A stretch of DNA of 55,808 nucleotides from Piscinibacter caeni (lineage in GTDB: Bacteria > Pseudomonadota > Gammaproteobacteria > Burkholderiales > Burkholderiaceae_C). Shown one piece after another: positions 38,200 through 47,148 of this stretch (positions are counted from its first letter, which is position 1; the number at the start of each line of letters is the position of its first letter). Location: contig QJOU01000065.1 of the NCBI GenBank assembly GCA_003265685.1, positions 1-55,808 of the forward strand, written 5' to 3'. The translations under genes and the position numbers were made by a program. Below the pieces are notes generated by a model. That model worked only from the letters and a program-made list of their open reading frames with translations. It was not told the origin of the DNA and ran no database searches.

Positions 38200-38218
38200 A
38201 GCACACGGAAGCCGCGCG

Positions 38219-40231
38219 ATGAACCCGGCGCACTGGCTCGTCATCGACTGGATGATGGCCGTCGCCGTCGGCTGGGTCGTCGTCGGTGCGCTGGGCGTGG
38301 CGGCGCTTCACCGCCTGGGCTTCGTCGCCCATGTGCTGTTTCCCATCGGCGGCGTGCTCAGTCTGGCGCTGGCAGGTCTGTCGGCCGCGGCACTGCTGGG
38401 CACGCCCGAAACCGCCGTGCTGCCCCTCGGCCTGCCGGACCTGCCGTTGCACCTGCGCCTGGACAGCCTGGCCGCCTACTTCCTGCTTGTGATCGGTGCC
38501 GCCTCGGCCGGCATCTCGTTCTTCGCCGCCGGCTACTTCCGCAAGGGCGAGGGCACGCCGCCGGGCCTGCTGTGCCTGGAGTACCACGTGTTCCTGGCCA
38601 GCATGCTGGGCGTGGTGCTGGCTGACGATGCCTACGGCTTCATGGTGATGTGGGAGACGATGGCCTTGTCCTCGTACTTCCTGGTCACCGCCAACCACCG
38701 CGTGCCCGAGGTGCGCAGCGCGGGCTACCTCTACATCACGATGGCACGCGTGGGTGCCATCGCCATCCTGCTCACCTTCGGCGTGCTGCAGGCCAACACG
38801 GGCGACTACACCTTCGCCAACATGCGCGCCCAGCAGCTCACGCCGTTCTGGGCCTCGGTCGGCTTCCTGCTGGCCGTGTTCGGCTTCGGCGCCAAGGCCG
38901 GCATCCTGCCGTTGCACGTGTGGCTGCCCGAGGCGCATCCGGCCGCACCGTCACCGGTGTCGGCACTGATGAGCGGCGTGATGCTCAACACCGCCATCTA
39001 CGGGCTGTTGCGCGTCTCGATGGACCTGCTGCACCTGCGGCTGTGGTGGTGGGGCGCGCTGCTGCTGGCGGCCGGCCTGGCCACCGCGCTGTACGGCGTG
39101 ATCTTCGCCGCCGTGCAGACCGACATGAAGCGCCTGCTGGCCTATTCCTCGATCGAGAACATGGGGCTGCTGTTCGTCGGCATGGGCCTGACGCTGATCT
39201 TCGCCGGCTACGACATGAAGCCGATGGCCGCGCTGTCGCTCACCGCCACGCTGTACCACGTGGCCAGCCACGCGTTCTTCAAGAGCCTGCTGTTCCTGGG
39301 CACCGGCAGCGTGCTGCACGCCACCGCCGAGCGCAGCCTGGGCAAGCTGGGCGGCCTGATCCGCACCATGCCCTGGGTCGGCTGGTTCACGCTGCTGGGG
39401 GTGCTGGCCAGCGCCGGGTTGCCGCCGCTGGGCGGCTTCGTCTCCGAGTGGCTGCTGCTGCAGAGCTTCCTCTTCACGCCCGGGCTGCCGGTGCCGCTGC
39501 TGACGATGCTGATCCCGGTGGTGGCCGCGCTGATCGCGCTGGTGGCGGCGCTGGCCGGCTACACGATGGTGAAGTTCTTCGGCGTGATCTTCCTCGGTCA
39601 GCCGCGCGAAGAGAAGCTCGCCCAGGCCCACGACGCCGGCACGCGCGAGCGCATCGGCATGGGCTGGCTCGCGGCCGGCTGCCTGGGGCTGGGCCTGCTG
39701 CCGGTGCCCTTCATCACGCTGATCGATCCGGTCATCCGCCAGCTGGCCGGGGCCGGCCTCGCCGAGCGCGTGGCCACCAGCGGCTGGCTGCTCGCCCCGA
39801 ACAGCCTGGAGCAGGCCAGCTACGGCCCGGTGGTGTTCCTGCTCGGCATCCTCGGCAGCTTCGCGCTCGCCTTCTTGCTGGTGCGGCGGCTGTATCACGG
39901 CCGCCTGCGGCGCGGCATCCCGTGGGGCTGCGGCTTTCCCTGGGCCACGGCGCGCGCACAGGACACGGCTGAAGGCTTCGGCCAACCGATCCGGCAGATC
40001 TTCGAGCCCTTCTTCCAGATGACGCGCGAACTGCCGACACCCTTCGACGCGCAGCCGCGCTACCGGGTCGTCATCGAGGACCACTTCTGGCGCTGGCTCT
40101 ACCTGCCCATTGCCGACTTTGCCGGCACCCTGGCGCGCCTGATCGGCCTGATGCAGCAGGGCCGCATCGCGGTCTACCTGCTCTACAGCTTCCTCACGCT
40201 GGTGGCCACGCTGCTGGCCGTGATGCGATGA
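38219..40231 (+). CDS. hyfB: HyfB-like proton-translocating membrane subunit, module B (NuoL family)
   Basis: A 670-residue antiporter-like subunit. Expected residues: Glu in FMVMWETMALSSYF, Lys in GFGAKAGILPLHVWLPEAHPAA, and Lys in VQTDMKRLLAYSSIENMG with the following HAFFKSLLFLGTG. The C-terminal HyfB/HycC-type extension contains WGCGFPWATARAQDT and FWRWLYLPIADF. It is clearly a paralogue, not a copy, of the module A protein, so the modules diverged long ago or were acquired separately. Confidence 0.9.
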   Translation: MNPAHWLVIDWMMAVAVGWVVVGALGVAALHRLGFVAHVLFPIGGVLSLALAGLSAAALLGTPETAVLPLGLPDLPLHLRLDSLAAYFLLVIGAASAGISFFAAGYFRKGEGTPPGLLCLEYHVFLASMLGVVLADDAYGFMVMWETMALSSYFLVTANHRVPEVRSAGYLYITMARVGAIAILLTFGVLQANTGDYTFANMRAQQLTPFWASVGFLLAVFGFGAKAGILPLHVWLPEAHPAAPSPVSALMSGVMLNTAIYGLLRVSMDLLHLRLWWWGALLLAAGLATALYGVIFAAVQTDMKRLLAYSSIENMGLLFVGMGLTLIFAGYDMKPMAALSLTATLYHVASHAFFKSLLFLGTGSVLHATAERSLGKLGGLIRTMPWVGWFTLLGVLASAGLPPLGGFVSEWLLLQSFLFTPGLPVPLLTMLIPVVAALIALVAALAGYTMVKFFGVIFLGQPREEKLAQAHDAGTRERIGMGWLAAGCLGLGLLPVPFITLIDPVIRQLAGAGLAERVATSGWLLAPNSLEQASYGPVVFLLGILGSFALAFLLVRRLYHGRLRRGIPWGCGFPWATARAQDTAEGFGQPIRQIFEPFFQMTRELPTPFDAQPRYRVVIEDHFWRWLYLPIADFAGTLARLIGLMQQGRIAVYLLYSFLTLVATLLAVMR

Positions 40232-40247
40232 CGCACCCGGTGACGCC

Positions 40248-41195
40248 ATGAGCTGGACCGGAGCGCTTTCCCAACTGCTGGAGATCGTGCTCGCGATCGC
40301 GCTGGCGCCGATGCTCAGCGGGTGGGTGAACCAATGGCGTGCTTGGCTGCAGAACAAGTCCGCACCCAGCCTGTGGCAGCCCTACCGGATGCTGCACAAG
40401 CTGTTCGTCAAGGAATCGGTCGTCGCCGAGAACGCCTCGCGGCTGTTCCGCGCGGCGCCCTACATCGTCTTCGGCTGCATGGTGCTGGCCTGCGCCATCA
40501 TCCCGACGCTGTCGACCGATCTGCCGCTGGCGCCCGCCGCCGATGCCATCGCCCTGGTGGGCCTGTTCGCGCTGGCGCGCGTGTTCATCTCGCTGGCGGC
40601 GATGGACGTCGGCACCTCGTTCGGCACGCTGGGCGCGCGGCGCGAGATGCTGATCGGCTTCCTGGCCGAACCGGCGCTGCTGATGGTGCTGTTCTCGGCC
40701 TCGCTGATCTCGAAGTCGACCTCGCTGACCACCATCGTCGAGACGCTGGCGCACCGCGAACTGGCGATCTACCCCGGCCTGGCCTTCGCCGGCGTGGCCT
40801 TCACGATGGTCTCGCTGGCGGAGAACGCGCGCGTGCCGGTGGACAACCCGGCGACCCACCTCGAGCTGACGATGATCCACGAGGCCTTGATCCTCGAATA
40901 CTCGGGCCGGCACCTGGCGCTGATCGAGTGGGCGGCCAGCCTGAAGCTATTCGCCTATTCCTGCATCGGGCTGGCGCTGTTCTTCCCCTGGGGTGTGGCC
41001 GAGGCCCAGGCGCCGCTGGCCATGCTGCTGGCGCTGCCCGCGCTGGCCTTCAAGCTGGCCGTCGGCGGCTTCCTGCTGGCACTGCTGGAAGCGCTGTCGG
41101 CCAAGATGCGCATCTTCCGCGTGCCCGAGTTCCTGGCCACTGCCTTCCTGCTGGCGGTGATCGGCATGCTGGTGCACCTGCTGCTGGCCCGCTGA
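40248..41195 (+). CDS. hyfC: HyfC-like membrane subunit, module B (NuoH family)
   Basis: A 315-residue NuoH-family subunit with about eight hydrophobic segments. Family blocks SLWQPYRMLHKLFVKE, TLGARREMLIGFLAEPALLM and ARVPVDNPATHLELTMIHEAL are intact. Start at 40248 (MSWTGAL) is 16 bp after hyfB. It matches hydrogenase-4 component C proteins more closely than NADH dehydrogenase NuoH by the LAxxDVGTSFGTLGARRE region. Confidence 0.9.
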   Translation: MSWTGALSQLLEIVLAIALAPMLSGWVNQWRAWLQNKSAPSLWQPYRMLHKLFVKESVVAENASRLFRAAPYIVFGCMVLACAIIPTLSTDLPLAPAADAIALVGLFALARVFISLAAMDVGTSFGTLGARREMLIGFLAEPALLMVLFSASLISKSTSLTTIVETLAHRELAIYPGLAFAGVAFTMVSLAENARVPVDNPATHLELTMIHEALILEYSGRHLALIEWAASLKLFAYSCIGLALFFPWGVAEAQAPLAMLLALPALAFKLAVGGFLLALLEALSAKMRIFRVPEFLATAFLLAVIGMLVHLLLAR

Positions 41196-41199
41196 CATC

Positions 41200-41865
41200 A
41201 TGCAGATGAACACGCTGCTCACCCAGTTCGTCAACCTGCTCGGCGCGCTGCTGCTGATCCTGGCCTTCGCGATGATCGCCCAGCGCCGCATCCTGTCGCT
41301 GGTGCATCTGTTCACGGCCCAGGGCGCCACCCTGGCACTGGCCACGGCGGTGGTGGGTTATGTCACGCACCAGCCGCACCTGTACCTGTCGGCGGGAGTC
41401 ACCTTCGTGCTCAAGGTGCTGCTGATCCCCTGGCTGCTGCACCGGGTGATCGTGCGGCTGGACATCCGCTGGGAGCTGGAAAGCCTGATCAACATCCCGA
41501 CCACCATGCTGATCGGCATCGGGGTGGTGATCTTCGCCTTCAACCTCGCGCTGCCGATCTCGCAGCTGTCCAACACGCTGGCCAGCGGCACGCTGGGCAT
41601 CGCGCTGGCCTGCGTGATGCTGTCGTTCCTGATGATGATCACGCGCGCCAAGGCGGTGCCGCAGGTCATCGGCTTCCTGTCGATGGAGAACGGGCTGTTC
41701 TTCGCGGCCACCTCGGCCACCTACGGCATGCCGATGGTGGTGGAGTTCGGCATCGCGCTGGACGTGCTGATCGGCGTGCTGATCCTGGGCGTGTTCATGT
41801 TCCAGATCCGCGAGCAGTTCGACAGCCTGGACATCCGCCACCTGGAAAAGTTGAAGGAGGACTGA
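41200..41865 (+). CDS. hyfE: HyfE-like membrane subunit, module B
   Basis: A 221-residue membrane protein with about seven hydrophobic segments, carrying HyfE features: RILSLVHLFTAQGATLAL, PQVIGFLSMENGLFFAAT with the conserved SMEN segment, and a polar C-terminus LDIRHLEKLKED. Start 4 bp after hyfC; the next gene's TTG start follows 3 bp after its stop. Confidence 0.87.
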   Translation: MQMNTLLTQFVNLLGALLLILAFAMIAQRRILSLVHLFTAQGATLALATAVVGYVTHQPHLYLSAGVTFVLKVLLIPWLLHRVIVRLDIRWELESLINIPTTMLIGIGVVIFAFNLALPISQLSNTLASGTLGIALACVMLSFLMMITRAKAVPQVIGFLSMENGLFFAATSATYGMPMVVEFGIALDVLIGVLILGVFMFQIREQFDSLDIRHLEKLKED

Positions 41866-41868
41866 GGC

Positions 41869-43332
41869 TTGATCACGCTGGCCTGCCTGCTCGCGATCCC
41901 GCTGCTGGGTGGCATCGTGCTGGGCCTCGTGGGCCACCGCGACCGCGCGCGCGACCTCAACGTGGCCTTCAGCGCCGGCACCTTCGTCGCGGCCTGCGTG
42001 CTCACGGCGGAGGTGGTCGCCGAGGGGCCGATGCTGCTGTGGGACCGCGAGTTCTACATCGACGCACTGAACGTCTTCCTCGTCACGCTGACGGCCTTCG
42101 TCGGCCTGACGACCTCGATCTTCTCGCGCCCCTACATGCGCGTGGAGCGCGACCACGGCAAGATGACCCCGCCGCGGCTGCGCCTGTACCACAGCATGTA
42201 CCAGCTGTTCAACTTCACGATGCTGCTGGCGCTCACCACCAACAACCTGGGCCTGGTGTGGGTGGCGATGGAGGCGGCCACGCTGTCGACGGTGCTGCTG
42301 GTCAGCGTCTACCGCACCGCCGCCAGCCTGGAGGCGGCGTGGAAGTACTTCATCCTGTGCGGCGTGGGCATCGCGCAGGCGCTGTTCGGCACCGTGCTGC
42401 TGTACATGGCGGCCGAGAAGGTGATCGGCGCCGAGATGGGCGGCGCGCTGCTGTGGACCAACCTCGACGCGGTCAAGGCGCAGCTCGACCCGAACATCAT
42501 CACCCTGGCCTGGGCCTTTCTCTTCATCGGCTACGGCACCAAGGTGGGCCTGGTGCCGGTGCACAACTGGCTGCCCGACGCCCATGCGGAAGGCCCGACG
42601 CCGGTGTCGGCGGTGCTGTCGGGCCTGCTGCTGAACGTGGCGCTTTACGCGGTGCTGCGCTGCAAGGTGCTGACCGACGGCGCGCTGGGCGGCAACGCGC
42701 TCACCGGCGGGCTGATGATGGGCTTCGGCCTGGTGTCGGTGGTGGCGGCGGTGTTCTTCATCATCCGCCAGCGCGACGTCAAGCGCATGTTCGCCTACTC
42801 GTCGATCGAGCACATGGGCATGATGACCTTCGCCTTCGGCATGGGCGGCCCGATCGCGAGCTTTGCCGGGCTGCTGCACATGACCGTGCATTCGCTGATC
42901 AAGTCGGCGATCTTCTTCGCCGTCGGCCACGCGACGCAGAAGGCCGGCTCGCAGATCATGGACGAGATCCGCGGCCTGATCCGCGTCAGCCCCACGGTGG
43001 GCTGGGGCCTGATGCTCGGTGCGCTGGCCATCCTGGGCATGCCGCCCTTCGGCGTGTTCGCCAGCGAGTTCCTGATCGTCACCACCGCCATGCGCGACCA
43101 CCCCTGGGCCACGCCCTTCCTGCTGATCGCGCTCGGCGTGGCGTTCGCCTCGGTGTTCAGCCGCGTGCAGCCGATGGTGTTCGGCGAGACCACGCTGAAG
43201 GCCCTGGCCCATCCGCCCGCGCTCATCCCGGTGTTCGTGCACCTCGGGCTCGGGCTGATGCTGGGCCTGTATATCCCGCCCTACCTCGATGCCTGGTATC
43301 GGCAGGCGGCGGCCATGCTGGGAGGGGGCTGA
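41869..43332 (+). CDS. hyfF: HyfF-like proton-translocating membrane subunit, module B
   Basis: A 487-residue antiporter-like subunit with about 14 hydrophobic segments. Proton-path residues: Glu in VWVAMEAATLSTV, Lys in IGYGTKVGLVPVHNWLPDAHA, and Lys in RQRDVKRMFAYSSIEHMGM followed by HSLIKSAIFFAVGH. The start is TTG at 41869 (AAGGAGG ribosome site about 7 bp before), giving a hydrophobic N-terminus; no ATG is available in frame nearby. Confidence 0.9.
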   Translation: MITLACLLAIPLLGGIVLGLVGHRDRARDLNVAFSAGTFVAACVLTAEVVAEGPMLLWDREFYIDALNVFLVTLTAFVGLTTSIFSRPYMRVERDHGKMTPPRLRLYHSMYQLFNFTMLLALTTNNLGLVWVAMEAATLSTVLLVSVYRTAASLEAAWKYFILCGVGIAQALFGTVLLYMAAEKVIGAEMGGALLWTNLDAVKAQLDPNIITLAWAFLFIGYGTKVGLVPVHNWLPDAHAEGPTPVSAVLSGLLLNVALYAVLRCKVLTDGALGGNALTGGLMMGFGLVSVVAAVFFIIRQRDVKRMFAYSSIEHMGMMTFAFGMGGPIASFAGLLHMTVHSLIKSAIFFAVGHATQKAGSQIMDEIRGLIRVSPTVGWGLMLGALAILGMPPFGVFASEFLIVTTAMRDHPWATPFLLIALGVAFASVFSRVQPMVFGETTLKALAHPPALIPVFVHLGLGLMLGLYIPPYLDAWYRQAAAMLGGG

Positions 43333-43336
43333 CGCC

Positions 43337-44884
43337 ATGCCGCTGGCCAGCCTCGGGCGGCAGACCCGTCGACTTTCCGCCCCGCTGCCGATCTGGCACG
43401 CGCAGGCCGATCGCACGCAGTGGTCCAGCGCCGCCGCGCGGCTGGCGGCGGCCGGCGGCCGGCTGGTGGCGCTGTGGGCCGGCGAGCGACCGGCCACCGG
43501 ACCCGATGCCACCGCCGTCCACGCGGCCCTGGCCGGCGACTTCGGCCTGCTGTGGCTGGAACTCCCGCTGGCCGCCGGCGAGGCCTACCCCGACCTCTCG
43601 ACCTCCTTCACCTGTGCCGGCCGGATGCAGCGCGCCGCGGCCGACCTGAGCGGGGTGCACGCTGCGGGCGCGGCCGATACCCGCCCCTGGCTGGACCACG
43701 GTCTGTGGGGCGGCAGCGCCCCGCTGCGCCCAGGCTCGACGGCGGCCGGTGCGGCGCCGGACGTGCTGCCCGCGGACTATGCCTTTGTCCGGGTCGAAGG
43801 CGATGGTGTGCACGAGATCCCGGTCGGCCCGGTGCACGCCGGCATCATCGAGCCGGGGCACTTCCGCTTCTCGGTGGTGGGCGAGAAGGTGCTGCGCCTG
43901 GAAGAGCGCCTGGGCTACAAGCACAAGGGCATCGAACGCCGGTTCACGACACTGCCTGCACACGAAGGCCACCGGCTGGCCGGTCGTGTCAGCGGCGACT
44001 CGACGGTGGCCTACGCCTGGGCCTACAGCATGGCGCTCGAAAGCGCGGCCGCGGTCGAGATCCCCGAGCGCGCGGCGTGGCTGCGCGCGCTGATGCTGGA
44101 GCGCGAGCGCGTGGCCAACCACCTGGGCGACCTGGGCGCCCTGGGCAACGATGCGGCCTTCGCCTTTGGCCTGGCGCAGTTCTCGCGGCTGCGCGAGGAC
44201 TGGCAGCGTCTGTCGAAGGACCTGTTCGCGCACCGCTTCATGATGGACGCCGTCGTCCCCGGCGGCGTTGCGCTCGACCTCGACCTGGCAGCGCGTGACC
44301 GCCTGCGCGCGCAGTGCGACGCCATCGAGCGCGAGCTGCGCGTGCTGCGTGGCATCTACGACGAGCACGCGGGCCTGCAGGACCGCTTCATGACCACGGG
44401 CCGCGTGCCGCGCGAACTGGCATTGCGCCTGGGGCTCACGGGTCTGGCCGCGCGCGCCAGCGGCCTGACGCAGGACCTGCGCGCGGACTTCGGCCTGAAG
44501 CCCTATGGCGACCTCGGCAGCAAGGCCTGCGTGCGCCCGGAAGGCGACGTGGCGGCCCGGGTGGCGGTGCGTTTCGACGAGGTGTTCGTTTCGCTGCGCC
44601 TGATCCGCGACCTGTGCGCCCGGCTGCCGACGGGCGAGACGAAAGTCGACGTGCCGCTTCCGGACACGCCGCAGCAGGGCCTCGGCTGGGTGGAAGGCTG
44701 GCGCGGCGAGGTGCTGGTGGCGCTCGAGCTCGGCCCGGGCGGGCGCATCCTGCGCTGCCACCCGCACGACCCCTCCTGGCAGAACTGGCCGGTGCTCGAG
44801 CATGCGGTGATCGGCAACATCGTTCCCGACTTCCCGCTCATCAACAAGTCGTTCAACCTCAGCTATTCGGGGCAGGATCTCTAG
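43337..44884 (+). CDS. hyfG: HyfG-like large subunit, module B (NuoC-NuoD fusion, lacks NiFe ligands)
   Basis: A 515-residue fusion of a degenerate NuoC-like domain (about 1-145) and a NuoD/[NiFe]-large-subunit domain (about 150-515). It has IPVGPVHAGIIEPGHFRF and YKHKGIERRF. At the proximal NiFe motif it reads RVSGDST (217-223) against RVCGIC in hydrogenases: both ligand cysteines are replaced, by Ser in the best alignment. The C-terminus DFPLINKSFNLSYSGQDL lacks DPCxxC altogether. Start 4 bp after hyfF, stop abutting the small-subunit start. Confidence 0.9.
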   Translation: MPLASLGRQTRRLSAPLPIWHAQADRTQWSSAAARLAAAGGRLVALWAGERPATGPDATAVHAALAGDFGLLWLELPLAAGEAYPDLSTSFTCAGRMQRAAADLSGVHAAGAADTRPWLDHGLWGGSAPLRPGSTAAGAAPDVLPADYAFVRVEGDGVHEIPVGPVHAGIIEPGHFRFSVVGEKVLRLEERLGYKHKGIERRFTTLPAHEGHRLAGRVSGDSTVAYAWAYSMALESAAAVEIPERAAWLRALMLERERVANHLGDLGALGNDAAFAFGLAQFSRLREDWQRLSKDLFAHRFMMDAVVPGGVALDLDLAARDRLRAQCDAIERELRVLRGIYDEHAGLQDRFMTTGRVPRELALRLGLTGLAARASGLTQDLRADFGLKPYGDLGSKACVRPEGDVAARVAVRFDEVFVSLRLIRDLCARLPTGETKVDVPLPDTPQQGLGWVEGWRGEVLVALELGPGGRILRCHPHDPSWQNWPVLEHAVIGNIVPDFPLINKSFNLSYSGQDL

Positions 44885-45415
44885 ATGTGGCAAATCCTGC
44901 GGCAGATCGCGCGCACCGGCATCGTCACCGAGCCGGCGCCGGCCGCCGACGATGCGATGCGCGTCGAGGCCTCGCGCATCCAGGCCGAGATCCTCGGCGT
45001 CCTGGGCCAGGCGTTGACGATCCGCGAGGTCGACGCCGGTTCGTGCAACGGCTGCGAGCTCGAGATCAACGCCGTCAACAACCCCTACTACAACCTCGAG
45101 GGCCTGGGCATCAAGTTCGTGGCCAGCCCGCGCCATGCCGACATGCTGCTGGTCACCGGGCCGGTGTCGCGCCACATGGCCGAAGCCCTGCGGCGCACCT
45201 ATGACGCCACGCCCGAGCCCAAGCTGGTGGTTGCCGTGGGCGACTGCGGCTGTTCGGGCGGCATCTTCGGCGCGAGTTACGCCAGTTGCGGACGCGTGGC
45301 GGACGTGATCCCGGTGGACGTGGAGGTGACGGGCTGCCCGCCCGAGCCGATCGAGATCCTGCGCGGCATCCTGACGGCGGTGAACCGGCGCGACGGCCGA
45401 GGTGGCCGGCCCTGA
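44885..45415 (+). CDS. hyfI: HyfI-like small subunit (NuoB family), module B
   Basis: A 176-residue NuoB/HyfI-type subunit with the [4Fe-4S] ligands Cys54 and Cys57 (SCNGCE), Cys121 (GDCGCSGG, with Cys123 nearby) and Cys151 (TGCPP). Unlike module A's small subunit there is no ferredoxin domain and no separate HyfH/NuoI gene follows, so module B lacks its own electron-input clusters. It begins on the base after the hyfG stop and ends the cluster, converging on the dpp-type operon. Confidence 0.9.
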   Translation: MWQILRQIARTGIVTEPAPAADDAMRVEASRIQAEILGVLGQALTIREVDAGSCNGCELEINAVNNPYYNLEGLGIKFVASPRHADMLLVTGPVSRHMAEALRRTYDATPEPKLVVAVGDCGCSGGIFGASYASCGRVADVIPVDVEVTGCPPEPIEILRGILTAVNRRDGRGGRP

Positions 45416-45480
45416 GCCGACCAGCACGTTGCAGAGGCCATAGCGCCGCCGAGACCGACCAGCTGCGCTGCCGGGCCGTC

Positions 45481-45507
45481 AGGTCGCCAGGTCGCCAGGT
45501 CACCAGG
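45481..45507. repeat. Short 8-bp tandem repeat, about 3.4 copies
   Basis: AGGTCGCC occurs at 45481 and 45489 and as AGGTCACC at 45497, followed by AGG. It lies in the 97-bp spacer between the module B stop and the convergent binding-protein stop. No clear terminator hairpin is seen in the rest of this spacer. Confidence 0.5.
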
Positions 45508-45512
45508 CCGCG

Positions 45513-47105
45513 TCACTCCTTGAGGTCGACCCCGAAGAAGTTGTGCCGCCCGAACGGGCTGAGCTTGAAGTCGATCACTTCCTTGCGCACCGGCTTGAGC
45601 TGCACCGCGTGGGCGATGGTGAACCAGGGCGCCTGCTCCTTGAAGATCACCTGCGCCTTCTTGTACAGCTCGGTGCGCTCGGCCGGGCTGCTGGCGGTCT
45701 TGGCCTTCAGCACCAGCTCCTCGAAGGGCTGGAAGCAGAACTTGGCCACGTTGCTGCCGTTGGTCTTGGCCGAGTCGCAGCCCAGCAGGGTGTGCAGGAA
45801 GTTGTCGGGGTCGCCGTTGTCGCCGGTCCAGCCGAGCATGCCCATCTGGTGCTCGCCGGCCTGCATGCGCTTGCGGTACTCGCCCCACTCGAAGGTCTTG
45901 ATCTCCGCCTTGACGCCGATCTTCGCGAGGTCGGCCTGCATCAGCTCGGCGATGCGGCGCGCGTTCGGGTTGTAGGGGCGCTGCACCGGCATGGCCCAGA
46001 GGTCGGTCTCGAGGTTGCTTACGCCGGCCTGGGCGAGCAGCTTCTTCGCGGCCTCGGGGTCGTAGGGGTCGTCCTTCACCGCGTCGTTGTAGGCCCACAT
46101 CGACGGCGGGATCGGGTTCTTCGCCGCGATGCCGGTGCCGAGGTAGACGGCATCGAGGATGCCCTGCTTGTTGATGGCCATGTTGATGGCCTTGCGCACG
46201 CGCACGTCGTCGAAGGGCTTCTTCTGCGTGTTGTAGGCGAGGTAGCCGACGTTCAGCCCGGCCTGCTCGAGCACGACGACGTTCGGGTCCTTGCGGATCG
46301 CCGGCAGGTCGGCCGGGTTGGGGTAGGGCATCACGTGGCACTCGCCCTTTTGCAGCTTGGCCCAGCGCACGGAGGCATCCGGCGTGATCGCGAACACCAG
46401 GTCGTCGATCTTGGGCTTGCCGCCCCAGTGCTGCGCGAAGGCCTTGTAGCGCACCACCGCGTCCTTCTGGTACTGCACGAGGAAGAACGGCCCGGTGCCG
46501 ATCGGCTCCTGGTCGAGCTTCTCGGGCGTGCCGGCCTTGAGCATCGCGTCGGCGTATTCCTTCGACTGGATGCCGGCGTACTCCATCGCGAGATTGGAGA
46601 GGAACGGCGCCTCGGGCCGGTTGAGCGTGAAGCGCACCGTGTAGTCGTCGACCTTCTCGAGCGACTTGATCAGCTTGCCCATGCCCATGTCGTTGAAGTA
46701 CGAGTGGTTCGGGCTGGTGACCTTGAAGTACGGATGCTCCTCCTTCCACTGCCGCTCGATCGCGAACACGATGTCGTCGGCGTTGAAGTCGCGCGTGGGC
46801 TTGAAGTTCTTGTTGGCATGCCACTTCACGCCCTTGCGCAGGAAGAATGTGTAGGTCAGGCCGTCCTTCGAGATCTCCCAGCGCTCGGCCAGCCCGGGCA
46901 CCACCGTCGTGCCGCCGCGCTCGAAGTCGACGATGCGGCTGTAGATCTGGCTGTTGGCGTCGAACGAGGTGCCGGTGGTGTTGATGCCGGGGTAGAAGTT
47001 CTCGGGGCTGCCTTCGGAGCAGAAGACCAGCGTCTTGGCCGATGCGGCGCCGGTGGCGACGAGTGCGGCGAGGGCGAGGGGGGCAACTCGGTGGGCTGCG
47101 TTCAT
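45513..47105 (-). CDS. Dipeptide/oligopeptide-type ABC transporter substrate-binding protein
   Basis: A 530-residue family-5 extracellular solute-binding protein. Signal peptide about 1-23 (ending ASA-KT). The mature start TLVFCSEGSPENFYPGINTTGTSFDANSQIY resembles DppA; AERWEISKDGLTYTFFLRKGVKWH and QMGMLGWTGDNGDPDNFL are typical family blocks (quoted in part). It is the last gene of the minus-strand run, 43 bp after dppF. The substrate could be a dipeptide, but the operon context leaves a nitrile, amide or other solute possible. Confidence 0.9.
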   Translation of the reverse strand: MNAAHRVAPLALAALVATGAASAKTLVFCSEGSPENFYPGINTTGTSFDANSQIYSRIVDFERGGTTVVPGLAERWEISKDGLTYTFFLRKGVKWHANKNFKPTRDFNADDIVFAIERQWKEEHPYFKVTSPNHSYFNDMGMGKLIKSLEKVDDYTVRFTLNRPEAPFLSNLAMEYAGIQSKEYADAMLKAGTPEKLDQEPIGTGPFFLVQYQKDAVVRYKAFAQHWGGKPKIDDLVFAITPDASVRWAKLQKGECHVMPYPNPADLPAIRKDPNVVVLEQAGLNVGYLAYNTQKKPFDDVRVRKAINMAINKQGILDAVYLGTGIAAKNPIPPSMWAYNDAVKDDPYDPEAAKKLLAQAGVSNLETDLWAMPVQRPYNPNARRIAELMQADLAKIGVKAEIKTFEWGEYRKRMQAGEHQMGMLGWTGDNGDPDNFLHTLLGCDSAKTNGSNVAKFCFQPFEELVLKAKTASSPAERTELYKKAQVIFKEQAPWFTIAHAVQLKPVRKEVIDFKLSPFGRHNFFGVDLKE

Positions 47106-47148
47106 GCGACGGACTCCTCGTGGGTGGGTCGATCAGGGTAGGGCGATG

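Noticed and set aside
29834-45415. Annotation as a functional group 4 [NiFe] hydrogenase or formate hydrogenlyase
   Set aside because: Both large subunits lack the RxCGxC and DPCxxC ligands, and no maturation or formate dehydrogenase genes are present.
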